Positions 40,133 to 47,901 of a stretch of DNA of 64,000 bases are shown one piece after another. Origin of the DNA: Butyricicoccus_A sp963601915 (GTDB lineage Bacteria; Bacillota; Clostridia; Oscillospirales; Butyricicoccaceae); the NCBI GenBank assembly GCA_963601915.1, contig CAVCGL010000003.1:1-64000 (forward strand). Reading direction: 5' to 3'. The notes under the pieces were generated by a model, which saw only the letters and a list, made by a program, of their open reading frames with translations, was not told the DNA's origin and did not search any database. The translations under genes were made by a program, and so were the position numbers. Every line of letters starts with the position of its first letter. The stretch's first letter is position 1.

Positions 40133-42001
40133 TTATTTCTTTTGTTCAAAGAACCGAATACAAAACGGCGGCATCTGCATGGTCAGACGGCAAGTTCCGT
40201 CCTCTTGTGGCTTGCACGCCACCGTGCCGGCTTCTCCCGTGCCGCCATATGCCACGGCATCCGAGCAGAAGGCTTCCTGCCACTCCTCGGAATCGCGCAG
40301 CGTCAACCGGCAGCCGGACAGCTTGTGCGCGGTCAGATTCATCACGGCAAGCAGCCGCTCGCCGTCCGGACTCCTGCGCTCCAGCGCAAGCAGTCCCGCA
40401 TGATTGCTGCCGCGATCCACCCATACAATTTGTTCGGTGCTGTCGCCCGTCCAAAGTGCCGGATTGTCCCGATAAAATCGGTTGAGTGCCTGCACATAGG
40501 TCTGCATCTGCCGATTGGCCTCGCAGTCCAAGTCCTGCCAGTCCAGCGCGTGATGACACGCCCATTCTGTGTACTGCGCAAATTCGCAGCCCATAAACAG
40601 CAGTTTCTCTCCCGGATGCATCATGACAAAGCCGTACAGCAGGCGCAGCGGGGCAAATTTCTCATGATACTCTCCCGGCATCCGCGCCAGCAGCGAGCCT
40701 GCGCCGTGCGACACCGCATCGTGCGACAGCGGCAGCACAAACCGTTCTCCTGTGCTGTTGAGCAGCGACAGCGACAGCCAGTCCGCCAGTGCTTCTGGAT
40801 CATCGGCGTGTTCCAAATGCGTCAGTGCTTCCTGCACCCATGTATCCCGCCACATGGCAGTGAATCCCAGTCCGCCGAGTTCGGTCGGTTTGGTCACAGA
40901 GGACCACTTTCCCGTGCTGCTTGCAATCATGCGCACAGCAGGTTCCTGCTGCTTTACGGTATCACACAGCGTGCGCAAAAACCGTGCGCCATCTGTATTC
41001 CAATTTTCTCCAAACTGATTGGCCTTCCATTCGCCCTCTGTGCGCTGATAGTTCAGATACAGCATCGGCTGCACCGAGCTGACGCGCAGACCGTCCGCAT
41101 GGAACTGGGTAATCCAGAACATCGCAGATGACAGCAGGAACGACTGCACCTCGCCGCGTCCGAGATCAAACTTCTGTACGCCGTACACCATGTCCTTCGG
41201 GTCGGACTCGCACGCCTCATAGCACGGCTGTCCGTCAAACATAAACAGACCGTGTGCATCGGTCGGAAAGCCTGCGGCCGTCCAGTCCAGAATGACACCG
41301 ATGCCCGCCTGATGGCACCGATCAATCAGATACATCAGATCATGCGGCGCACCGTATCGGCTGGTCGCGGCAAAAAAGCCAAGCGGCTGATAGCCCCACG
41401 AGCCGTCATACGGGTGTTCCATCAGCGGCAACAATTCCAAATGGGTATAACCCATCTTGCACAGATACGGAACCAGCCGATCCGCTATGACGCGATAATT
41501 GAAAAACGAGCAGTCCTCCCTGGTCTGCCAGGAACCGAGATGTACCTCGTAGATATTGACCGGTTCCGGCGCAAGGCTTCTGCGCTTCATCCAATCGGCA
41601 TCGCTCCACACATATCCATCCAGCGGATAGCAACGCGATGCATTTGCCGGACGCACTTCTGCATAGAATGCAAATGGGTCAGATTTATCAAAAACCTGAC
41701 CATCGTTTGTCCGAATGCTGTATTTATAGCAATCGTAGCGTTCGATGTCTGGCAGGAAGCAAGTCCAAAACGCCGCGTCCTCCGCCATGCGGGTCATCGG
41801 TGAAAGCTCGCGCATCCATCCGTTTTTTTCGTGGATCACAGAGACATCGGCGGCATGCGGTGCCCACAGGCAAAACTGCACGCCTTCCTGTCCGTCCTTC
41901 ACAGCGCGATGTGCGCCCATCCACTCCCAAGCGCGGAATTCCGTTCCGTTATGAAATGCCTGTAGACGGCTTGCCATATCCTGTGTTTTTTGGATCTTCA
42001 T
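40133..42001 (-). CDS. GlgB-like GH13 protein with lost catalytic residues (predicted pseudoenzyme)
   Basis: Full-length homologue of 1,4-alpha-glucan branching enzyme, 622 residues. It has the CBM48 N-terminal module (GVQFCLWAPHAADVSVI near 41-56), the GH13 barrel (YEVHLGSW at 151, LLPLMEHPYDGSWGYQPLGFFAATSRYG at 190-217) and a C-terminal beta domain. The catalytic sites are altered: the nucleophile Asp in LRVDAV is Ser308 (LRVSSV), the acid/base Glu in MIAEEST is Ser361 (MIASST), the barrel His in DWxPxHF is Gly244 (DWTAAGF), and HDEVVHG reads HDAVSHG. Codons for Ser308 (41078-41080) and Ser361 (40919-40921) read clearly and the frame is intact. Start ATG 42001 follows GGGAG. First gene of the glg cluster. 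It may bind glucan or act on partners; branching activity is not expected. Confidence 0.88.
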   Translation of the reverse strand: MKIQKTQDMASRLQAFHNGTEFRAWEWMGAHRAVKDGQEGVQFCLWAPHAADVSVIHEKNGWMRELSPMTRMAEDAAFWTCFLPDIERYDCYKYSIRTNDGQVFDKSDPFAFYAEVRPANASRCYPLDGYVWSDADWMKRRSLAPEPVNIYEVHLGSWQTREDCSFFNYRVIADRLVPYLCKMGYTHLELLPLMEHPYDGSWGYQPLGFFAATSRYGAPHDLMYLIDRCHQAGIGVILDWTAAGFPTDAHGLFMFDGQPCYEACESDPKDMVYGVQKFDLGRGEVQSFLLSSAMFWITQFHADGLRVSSVQPMLYLNYQRTEGEWKANQFGENWNTDGARFLRTLCDTVKQQEPAVRMIASSTGKWSSVTKPTELGGLGFTAMWRDTWVQEALTHLEHADDPEALADWLSLSLLNSTGERFVLPLSHDAVSHGAGSLLARMPGEYHEKFAPLRLLYGFVMMHPGEKLLFMGCEFAQYTEWACHHALDWQDLDCEANRQMQTYVQALNRFYRDNPALWTGDSTEQIVWVDRGSNHAGLLALERRSPDGERLLAVMNLTAHKLSGCRLTLRDSEEWQEAFCSDAVAYGGTGEAGTVACKPQEDGTCRLTMQMPPFCIRFFEQKK

Positions 42002-42125
42002 TGGCGCCATCTCCCTTCTCAGAATCATCAATTACACATGCGAATGCACGAAAAAGGTCTTCTGCTCTGCCGTCACTGTGCTCGTTCCGCGCAAATCAAG
42101 ATGTCCTTTTCTCGTTTGTAGGAAT

Positions 42126-42154
42126 ATTATACAACATTTGTAAAAACAAGTCCA
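42126..42154 (-). promoter_or_regulatory. Promoter of the glg cluster
   Basis: TGGACT (42154-42149), 17-base spacer, TATAAT (42131-42126) on the minus strand; about 120 bases of leader follow. Confidence 0.65.
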
Positions 42155-42203
42155 GAAAAAATGTTAATTTTTACAGAGATTTTCCAGTTTTCTTATTCTA
42201 TGT

Positions 42204-42689
42204 TCAGTCTTTGTCTGACATGGCACACAAAATCATACGCAGGGCTTCGTCGGCAGCATCCTGCCGTGCCTGCGGCCGTCCATGTGGAGAGACGATTTTA
42301 TGCACCTGCGTCTGCCCCTCGCAGAACAGACCGATGTAAATCGTTCCCACCGGCGTGCCGTCCTCGCCGCCGTCCGGGCCTGCATAGCCGGTAATCCCGA
42401 CGCCGAGATCGGTTTCATAGACGCGCGCAATGCCCTGTGCCATTTCTGCCGCCGTCTGCTGTGACACGGCTGTATATCGCTCCAAGGTCTCTGTGCGCAC
42501 GCCGAGAATTTTATGCTTGATTTCGTTGCAGTAGGTGCAGGCACCGCCTTTATAGAATTTTGAAGCACCTGCGACATCGGTGATTCGCTTGGACAGCAGA
42601 CCGCCTGTGCAGCTTTCTGCCACAGACAGCGTGAGCCCGCGCTCCGTCAAAGCCTTTGCTACGGTTTGTTCCAGTTCTGGCTGTGTCAT
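42204..42689 (-). CDS. pncC: Nicotinamide-nucleotide amidase (CinA C-terminal domain family)
   Basis: Hydrolyses nicotinamide mononucleotide to nicotinate mononucleotide in pyridine nucleotide recycling. The 161-residue protein is the stand-alone CinA C-terminal domain: LTLSVAESCTGGLLSKRITDVAGAS with the catalytic Ser near residue 26, GACTYCNEIKHKILGV, VSQQTAAEMAQGI, and GVGITGYAGPDGGEDGTPVGTIYIGL. AAGGGAG precedes the ATG. It stands alone between the glg cluster and hbd. Confidence 0.93.
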   Translation of the reverse strand: MTQPELEQTVAKALTERGLTLSVAESCTGGLLSKRITDVAGASKFYKGGACTYCNEIKHKILGVRTETLERYTAVSQQTAAEMAQGIARVYETDLGVGITGYAGPDGGEDGTPVGTIYIGLFCEGQTQVHKIVSPHGRPQARQDAADEALRMILCAMSDKD

Positions 42690-42782
42690 ACGCTCGCTCC
42701 CTTCTGTTTTCTCCCTATCAATCCTTCTAATATTTTTATGATAGCATATTTTTTTTCAATCCGCAAGAATCGAAACGGCGCG

Positions 42783-42818
42783 AAAAAAGGCGCATGTGGA
42801 AAAATTTCCACATGCGCC
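42783..42818 (-). terminator. Terminator of hbd
   Basis: A perfect 14-bp stem (42789-42802 with 42805-42818) and six T on the minus strand, 15 bases after the hbd stop. Confidence 0.9.
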
Positions 42819-42833
42819 TGCATTTTCGACAAA

Positions 42834-43715
42834 TTATCCAATAGAGGACAGTGCGGAACCCGGAATGATGCGGCCAAGTTCGTTGTACTCATAGAAGCCC
42901 TTGCCGGACTTCTGACCCAGATGCTTCGCACGAACCATCTTCTTGAGCAGACGAGCCGGACGATACTTCGGGTCCAGCGTCTCATGGTACATAACTTCCA
43001 TGATAGCAAGGCAAACATCCAGACCAATCAGGTCGCCCAGTGCCAGCGGGCCCATCGGATGGTTTGCGCCCAGCTTCATTGCGGTGTCAATGCCTTCTAC
43101 AGAAGCCAGACCCTCTTCAAAGATCTGAATGGCATCGTTAATCAGCGGAATCAGCAGACGGTTTACAACGAAGCCCGGGCCCTCGATAACTTCTACCGGC
43201 ACCTTGCCGATGTCCTCAGAAATCTTCTTGACCTTATCGACCATATCGCGGGTCGTGGTCATGCCCGGAATGACTTCTACCAGCTTCATGACAGCAGCCG
43301 GGTTGAAGAAGTGCATGCCGATGATCGGGCGAGTCAGCTCGCCGCTGATCTCTGTGATGGACAGGGACGATGTATTGGAAGCAATCAGCGCATCCGGCTT
43401 TGCGATTTCCTCGATTTCCTTCAGCAGCTTTTCCTTTGCCTGCAGGTTCTCGATAGCGGACTCGACAATCAGGTCAGCCTCTTTACATCCGTTGATGTCA
43501 CAGATGGTGATCTTGCTCATGATTTCGTCCATGCGCTCCTGCGTGATCTTTTCCTTTGCAACCTGACGCTTGAGCGGTTTCTCCAGCAGCGCGCGCTTGT
43601 GGTCGAATCCCTTGCCGGAAACGACGCAAAGATTGACTTCATATCCTTCAGACTGTGCGAATGCCTGGGTGATGCCCAGACCCATAACGCCAGAACCAAC
43701 AACTGCTACTTTCAT
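42834..43715 (-). CDS. hbd: 3-hydroxybutyryl-CoA dehydrogenase
   Basis: NAD(P)-dependent enzyme reducing acetoacetyl-CoA to 3-hydroxybutyryl-CoA in the butyrate pathway. Of 293 residues, VAVVGSGVMGLGITQAFA is the dinucleotide fold, LIVESAIENLQAKEKLLKEIE and ASNTSSLSITEISG follow, the catalytic His-Glu pair is in IGMHFFNPAAVMKLVEVIPG near 140-160, and VNRLLIPLINDAIQIFEEG starts the C-terminal helical domain. About ten residues are inserted after the first fold (CVVSGKGFDHKRALLEK region). Start ATG 43715 after GAGGTA. Monocistronic, separate from the usual thl-crt-bcd-etf operon, with a Rex-type site just after its promoter. Confidence 0.95.
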   Translation of the reverse strand: MKVAVVGSGVMGLGITQAFAQSEGYEVNLCVVSGKGFDHKRALLEKPLKRQVAKEKITQERMDEIMSKITICDINGCKEADLIVESAIENLQAKEKLLKEIEEIAKPDALIASNTSSLSITEISGELTRPIIGMHFFNPAAVMKLVEVIPGMTTTRDMVDKVKKISEDIGKVPVEVIEGPGFVVNRLLIPLINDAIQIFEEGLASVEGIDTAMKLGANHPMGPLALGDLIGLDVCLAIMEVMYHETLDPKYRPARLLKKMVRAKHLGQKSGKGFYEYNELGRIIPGSALSSIG

Positions 43716-43794
43716 ACAAAATACCTCATTTCTTAACGCGCAGGCTCCATACCTGTTTCCTGTTATCAAAACGCCTGCCGCTCCATTTATAGAG

Positions 43795-43812
43795 TTGTTA
43801 TTTTTTTAACAA
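43795..43812. promoter_or_regulatory. Rex-type operator before hbd
   Basis: TTGTTATTTTTTTAACAA matches the clostridial Rex box TTGTTAAnnnnTTAACAA with one mismatch. It lies 15-32 bases downstream of the -10, in the early transcribed region, where a bound NADH-sensing repressor would block transcription. Confidence 0.6.
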
Positions 43813-43826
43813 TCTATCATGGTTAA

Positions 43827-43855
43827 AGTATACCATAGTCCGCCGCACAATGCAA
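43827..43855 (-). promoter_or_regulatory. Promoter of hbd
   Basis: TTGCAT (43855-43850), 17-base spacer, TATACT (43832-43827) with a TGG extension on the minus strand. Confidence 0.75.
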
Positions 43856-43907
43856 CTACTTTTTTGTATATTTTTGATGAATTAACCAAAAATTTTCAAA
43901 TGCAGCC

Positions 43908-43944
43908 AAAAAAGAGCACACCTGCGCATTTGCCGGTGTGCTCT
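43908..43944 (-). terminator. Terminator of thiI
   Basis: A perfect 10-bp stem AGAGCACACC/GGTGTGCTCT with a T-run on the minus strand, 45 bases after the thiI stop. Confidence 0.85.
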
Positions 43945-43988
43945 TGCATAACTCTTCGTAATTTGATGAATATTTCCTGATGATATTG

Positions 43989-45152
43989 TTACAGCGTCAC
44001 GCATTCTACGCCAGCCAGTGCTTTTTCCACCAGCGCATCGACATCCAGCACCTTTTCTGCCGCCTCGACCTTGAATTTCTTCGGGCGGGTCAGCGGATGC
44101 TTCGGCGTAAAGACGGTGCAGCAATCCTCATACGGCAGGATAGAGGTCTCAAACGTGCCGATTTTTCTGGAAATCTGCACAATTTCTTCCTTATCCATGC
44201 CGATAACCGGACGGAATACCGGCATCGAGCAGACCGCACCGGTGACGTTCATTGCCTCCATGGTCTGCGAAGCGACCTGACCCAAGCTCTCGCCGGTAAT
44301 CAGGGCACCGGCATCATGCTCCTGCGCCACGCGCTCTGCCAAACGCATCATAAAGCGGCGCATAATCAGCGTGAACATATCCTCCGGACAATTGTCGCGG
44401 ATCGCTTCCTGAATCTCCGTGAACGGAACAACATATACCTCCATGCGTCCAGCATAGTGCGTCAGCTGCTCCGCCAGCTCCATGACTTTTTCCTTGGCGC
44501 GCTCCGAGGTATACGGATAGCTGAAGAAATGCACCGCGCACAGCTCCAGACCGCGCTTTGCCATCATATAACCGGCAACCGGAGAATCAATGCCGCCGGA
44601 CAGCAGCAGAGCTGCCTTGCCGTTGGTGCCGACCGGCATACCGCCAGGACCCGGAATCTTGCCTGCGTGTACATATGCCGCCTTGTCGCGCACTTCAATA
44701 TTGACGCGCAGCTCCGGATTATGCATGTCCGGAATCAGGTTTTCATACTTGTCATCGAGATCGCCGCCGATTTTCTGGCAGATCTGGATGGTATTGAGCG
44801 GGAACTTCTTGTCCGAGCGCTTTGCCTCAACCTTGAAGCGCTGAACGCTCTCCAGCTCATCGCCCAGATATTCATTGACGGTGTTCCAGATGGCATCCAT
44901 GTCCTTCTCACAGACTGCTGCACGGCAAATCGCTGCAACGCCGAATACATTGTGCACGGCATCGAGCACTTCATCCATGTCTACGCCGTCTGCCGGCTCT
45001 ACATAAATGGTAGACTGCATGATATACACGCTGCACTTACCGACCTTGGATACACGGCGGCGCAGATTGGCAATCAGGCGGCTCTCAAAGCGGCGGCGAT
45101 TGAGACCTTTCAGCACGACTTCGCCGAGCTTTAACAGTAAAACTTCTTTCAT
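43989..45152 (-). CDS. thiI: tRNA 4-thiouridine synthase ThiI
   Basis: Adenylates U8 of tRNA and transfers sulfur from a cysteine desulfurase persulfide. The 387-residue protein has the N-terminal ferredoxin-like and THUMP domains (VLLLKLGEVVLKGLNRRRFESRL, then VRDKAAYVHAGKIPGPGGMPVGTNGKA) and the PP-loop domain with LLLSGGIDSPVAGYMMAKRG near residue 185, ITGESLGQVASQTMEAM near 290, and CCTVFTPKHP. The C-terminal rhodanese domain of E. coli ThiI is absent, as is usual in Firmicutes. A cysteine desulfurase (46363) that could feed it lies 1.2 kb upstream with a promoter of identical -35/-10 sequence. Confidence 0.95.
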   Translation of the reverse strand: MKEVLLLKLGEVVLKGLNRRRFESRLIANLRRRVSKVGKCSVYIMQSTIYVEPADGVDMDEVLDAVHNVFGVAAICRAAVCEKDMDAIWNTVNEYLGDELESVQRFKVEAKRSDKKFPLNTIQICQKIGGDLDDKYENLIPDMHNPELRVNIEVRDKAAYVHAGKIPGPGGMPVGTNGKAALLLSGGIDSPVAGYMMAKRGLELCAVHFFSYPYTSERAKEKVMELAEQLTHYAGRMEVYVVPFTEIQEAIRDNCPEDMFTLIMRRFMMRLAERVAQEHDAGALITGESLGQVASQTMEAMNVTGAVCSMPVFRPVIGMDKEEIVQISRKIGTFETSILPYEDCCTVFTPKHPLTRPKKFKVEAAEKVLDVDALVEKALAGVECVTL

Positions 45153-45202
45153 ATACGATAACCCTCATTCAAGTGATAAATTTTTCGATGATTCACCTGC
45201 TT

Positions 45203-45231
45203 ATCTTATCACAGCGCCTACTTGTTTGCAA
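45203..45231 (-). promoter_or_regulatory. Promoter of thiI
   Basis: TTGCAA (45231-45226), 17-base spacer, TAAGAT (45208-45203) with TGA extension on the minus strand. Confidence 0.7.
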
Positions 45232-45269
45232 GAGTCAGCCTATTTTGTCGCCCAGACCAACCGGTTTTC

Positions 45270-45839
45270 TCACGACCGACTCACATTGCACCACGTGACA
45301 TACGGATGACTCAGTGCAAGCACAACAGCTGCCGCTGTGAGCAGCCAAGCGTGCAGCGTTACACCGCACAGCAAGAACAGCAACACAGGGAGAACAGACA
45401 GCGCCATACTCACCCAAGCCTTGTCATACAAACATCTGCTCGCCTGCATTCCCACATAGATAATCGCCGTCAATCCCACGGACAGAATGACAACCAACGG
45501 CGACAGCATCAGAAAGAATGCCGCCAGCACAGCAATCGGCACAAACCCAACATACACGCCATGTCCTTTGAGCAGCTTGCGCCACAGCAGCTCATACAGC
45601 AGCAAACACATCAAACTGCCTGCCTCATACACCGCCAGCAGACCATCCGATGTTCCCCCTTTGATCGACAAAATCATCAGGATCATGCAGCCATATCTGC
45701 CAATCTGTTCCAGCACATTCATGCAGCGACTGGTACATTTATTTTTCGCCTGCTTATTTTGCATCATATAGATTCCATTTGGAATCAGCAAGGCAGCAAT
45801 CATCAAAATATGAAATACGCTGAACCAACCAAATGTCAC
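45270..45839 (-). CDS. Polytopic membrane protein of unknown function
   Basis: A 189-residue hydrophobic protein with about six membrane helices, such as WFSVFHILMIAALLIPNGIYM at the start, a cysteine pair in KCTSRCMNVLEQIGRYGCMI, and LLAVYEAGSLMCLLLYELLW in the middle. The start is GTG 45839, eight bases after GGGAGG. No family motif is recognised; N-terminal NKCTSRCMNVLEQIGR-type loops occur in uncharacterised clostridial membrane proteins. It lies between a small membrane protein gene and thiI on the same strand but each has its own promoter or terminator. Confidence 0.65.
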   Translation of the reverse strand: MTFGWFSVFHILMIAALLIPNGIYMMQNKQAKNKCTSRCMNVLEQIGRYGCMILMILSIKGGTSDGLLAVYEAGSLMCLLLYELLWRKLLKGHGVYVGFVPIAVLAAFFLMLSPLVVILSVGLTAIIYVGMQASRCLYDKAWVSMALSVLPVLLFLLCGVTLHAWLLTAAAVVLALSHPYVTWCNVSRS

Positions 45840-45937
45840 AATAAACACCTCCCGTTATTTCTCTACATTCAGTATAAAAAAATACAGCCATTGATACAAC
45901 TACAGTTCCATTACAAAATAACAACTAATCGGTAAAC

Positions 45938-45970
45938 AAAAAAATCACCTGCTCTTTTCGGCAGGTGATT
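45938..45970 (-). terminator. Terminator after the 70-residue membrane protein gene
   Basis: A perfect 10-bp stem AATCACCTGC/GCAGGTGATT and a seven-base T-run on the minus strand. Confidence 0.85.
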
Positions 45971-45977
45971 CAGCATG

Positions 45978-46190
45978 TTATTCTGGTGTTTTATCTTCCG
46001 ATGAGGCGTCCGGTGGGAGCTTCTGTGTCTGGATATATTTTTTCAATGCCGCAGACAGAATGAGAACAAACCGAATGCCAACAATAATCAGGACAATCAG
46101 AGCCGCAATCAGCACAAAGTTGAGTAGGATAGAAAGATACTGCATCACAGCATAAAATCCACTGTTCATAAACCCAAGCATATTCTCCAT
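45978..46190 (-). CDS. Small single-span membrane protein, 70 residues
   Basis: Unrecognised protein with one long hydrophobic helix (LLNFVLIAALIVLIIVGIRFVLIL) followed by a basic segment and a charged, acidic C-terminus (PPDASSEDKTPE). The ATG at 46190 lies eight bases after AGGAGG and is preferred over three extra upstream codons. It has its own near-consensus promoter and a strong terminator, so it is a dedicated transcript of about 270 bases. No known family is evident. Confidence 0.7.
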   Translation of the reverse strand: MENMLGFMNSGFYAVMQYLSILLNFVLIAALIVLIIVGIRFVLILSAALKKYIQTQKLPPDASSEDKTPE

Positions 46191-46242
46191 ACAAAGCACC
46201 TCCTATTTTATCCCCAAATACCATACGTTCTTCTTGTTCTAA

Positions 46243-46272
46243 ATTATATCATTCTTTAACCGTCATTGTAAA
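46243..46272 (-). promoter_or_regulatory. Promoter of the 70-residue membrane protein gene
   Basis: TTTACA (46272-46267), 18-base spacer, TATAAT (46248-46243) with TGA extension on the minus strand. Confidence 0.7.
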
Positions 46273-46311
46273 TATAAAACGTACACAAATTTTTGCCTCT
46301 GTTTTTTTGAT

Positions 46312-46345
46312 AAAAAATGACACACTGCTTTTCAGCGTGTGTCAT
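46312..46345 (-). terminator. Terminator of the cysteine desulfurase gene
   Basis: A 9-bp stem ATGACACAC/GTGTGTCAT followed by six T on the minus strand, just after the stop at 46363. Confidence 0.85.
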
Positions 46346-46362
46346 GTTTATGCAATATGTTA

Positions 46363-47490
46363 TTATGCCCGTCTCAGCCGCGTCGTGCCTTCTTCCAAGG
46401 CATCGAGCAGGGCATCGACATCTTCCTCTGTATTGGACGGCGCAAAGCTAATGCGCAGCGCGCTGTCAATGTCTGCATGATCGACTTTCATCGCCGCGAG
46501 CACATGGCTGGCTTTACCCTTGGAGCAAGCCGAACCGGACGATACATATACGTCATGCATCTCCAAAATGCGCAGCAGCACTTCACTCTTGCAGCCCGGG
46601 AACGACACATTTATAACATGCGGAATGTCATGCTTGCCATTGTATTTTGCCCAAAAGAATCGCGCATCAATGCCCGCTGTCAGGCGGTCACACAGCTGCT
46701 GCACTTTCGCGTAATTTTCCTCCATCTGTTCGCGGCGCACGCGGCACGCCTCGCCAAAGGCGGCAATATTCGGCACGGCTTCGGTGCCCGGGCGCATCCC
46801 GCGCTCCTGTCCGCCGCCGTACATGAGCGGTGCAATGCGCGTGCCCTTTTTCATATACAGCGCGCCAATCCCCTTCGGCGCACCAATTTTATGTCCGCTG
46901 ACGCTGATAAAATCCGCATTCCACAGCTTCGGCTTGATAGGCAGACGCGCCAGACCCTGTACGGCATCAATGTGAAACAGCGCCTTCGGAGCTTTTTTCT
47001 TGAGAATCTTGCCAAATTCCTTGACCGGCAATACCGTACCAACCTCATTGTTTGCCAGCATACACGTCAGCAGCACGGTGTCCGGACGAATCGCATCGCG
47101 CAGATCCGCCACGGAAATATGTCCGTCTGCATCCGGCTGTAAATAGGTGACTTCAAAACCTTCCTGTTCCAGCTTGTGCACGGTGTTGAGCGTTGCCGCG
47201 TGTTCAATGGCTGTCGTAATGATATGCTTGCCCTGTCCGCGGCGGCGGCACGCGCCAAAAATTGCCGTGTTGGTTGCCTCTGTGCCGCAGGAAGTAAAGG
47301 TGATCTCCGACGGCTCTGCATTCATAATCGCTGCCACATGGCGGCGCGCAGTCTCTACAATGCCGGATGCTTCAATTCCCATTTTATGTACGCTGGACGG
47401 GTTGCCGAACTGCTCGGTCATCACCTGACAGGCGAGAGCCGCTGCCTCCGGCAAAACGGCAGTTGTCGCCGCATGATCCAGATAATGCAT
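46363..47490 (-). CDS. Cysteine desulfurase (NifS/IscS family)
   Basis: PLP enzyme releasing sulfur from cysteine as an enzyme persulfide for iron-sulfur clusters or thiolated tRNA. The 375-residue protein has YLDHAATT at the start, FGNPSSVHKMG, TSCGTEATNTAIFG, IEHAATLNT, the PLP lysine in FISVSGHKIGAPKGIGALY near 200, and the active Cys in YVSSGSACSKGKASHVL near 325, within the long flexible loop of the NifS/IscS group I type. AAGGAG precedes the ATG. No iscU or nifU follows it, which together with nearby thiI suggests a tRNA-thiolation role (inference). Confidence 0.93.
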   Translation of the reverse strand: MHYLDHAATTAVLPEAAALACQVMTEQFGNPSSVHKMGIEASGIVETARRHVAAIMNAEPSEITFTSCGTEATNTAIFGACRRRGQGKHIITTAIEHAATLNTVHKLEQEGFEVTYLQPDADGHISVADLRDAIRPDTVLLTCMLANNEVGTVLPVKEFGKILKKKAPKALFHIDAVQGLARLPIKPKLWNADFISVSGHKIGAPKGIGALYMKKGTRIAPLMYGGGQERGMRPGTEAVPNIAAFGEACRVRREQMEENYAKVQQLCDRLTAGIDARFFWAKYNGKHDIPHVINVSFPGCKSEVLLRILEMHDVYVSSGSACSKGKASHVLAAMKVDHADIDSALRISFAPSNTEEDVDALLDALEEGTTRLRRA

Positions 47491-47538
47491 GATTCTTGAC
47501 TCCTTTTTTCTTTCAAATATGCGTTCAGTCTGCCTGTA

Positions 47539-47567
47539 ATCTTAGCACACAGCGAAGGGGTTTGCAA
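47539..47567 (-). promoter_or_regulatory. Promoter of the cysteine desulfurase gene
   Basis: TTGCAA (47567-47562), 17-base spacer, TAAGAT (47544-47539) on the minus strand, the same hexamers as the thiI promoter. Confidence 0.7.
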
Positions 47568-47582
47568 GGATTCCCCGCGCAT

Positions 47583-47620
47583 AAAACATCACAGCCATGC
47601 GCAAACAGCACGGCTGTGAT
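47583..47620 (-). terminator. Terminator of the 27-residue peptide gene
   Basis: A 9-bp stem ATCACAGCC/GGCTGTGAT (47588-47596 with 47612-47620) ending in TTTTA on the minus strand, 16 bases after the peptide stop. Confidence 0.65.
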
Positions 47621-47635
47621 ACGAACTATACGTGT

Positions 47636-47719
47636 TTATCTTGCTTCAAACTGCCGAAAAAGCCACGGCGCCCATCTCAAAAATTTCCTTCTGAGTCTCA
47701 GCTTTCTCTTGGTCATCAT
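47636..47719 (-). CDS. Candidate 27-residue basic amphipathic peptide
   Basis: A very short frame from ATG 47719 (second ATG adjacent) to TAA at 47636. AAAGGAGG stands eight bases before the start, a strong ribosome site. The peptide begins MMTKRKLRLRRKFLRW and has 10 Lys/Arg, two Trp, three Phe and one acidic residue, a cationic and amphipathic composition. A TATAAT with TGG extension lies about 50 bases upstream and a terminator directly follows, so the gene forms a complete 180-base transcription unit. No family is recognised. It could be a small regulatory or membrane-active peptide or an antitoxin-type partner; it could also be a leader on an sRNA. Too short for length-filtered gene finding. 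Confidence 0.55.
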   Translation of the reverse strand: MMTKRKLRLRRKFLRWAPWLFRQFEAR

Positions 47720-47769
47720 GTGGAACGCCTCCTTTCCGTCGTTCGCGCGTTGTTATCTTCTGTATCTTT

Positions 47770-47798
47770 ATTATACCACAGCCGTCGCTTGTCCGCCA
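47770..47798 (-). promoter_or_regulatory. Promoter of the 27-residue peptide gene
   Basis: TATAAT (47775-47770) with TGG extension on the minus strand; the -35 position (47798-47793) reads TGGCGG and is poor. Confidence 0.5.
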
Positions 47799-47840
47799 TT
47801 AGAAACATTAGACAATCTTTTTCCCGAGAATTTGACGCGC

Positions 47841-47880
47841 AAAAGAGCGCACGTGGGAACAGTTGATTCCCTGTGCGCTC
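47841..47880 (-). terminator. Terminator of the six-gene ABC-type operon
   Basis: An 8-bp stem GAGCGCAC/GTGCGCTC with an inner GGGAA/TTCCC pairing, then TTTT on the minus strand, after the last gene (stop at 47902). Confidence 0.7.
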
Positions 47881-47901
47881 ATATGTTTTCAGCTCGTATT
47901 T

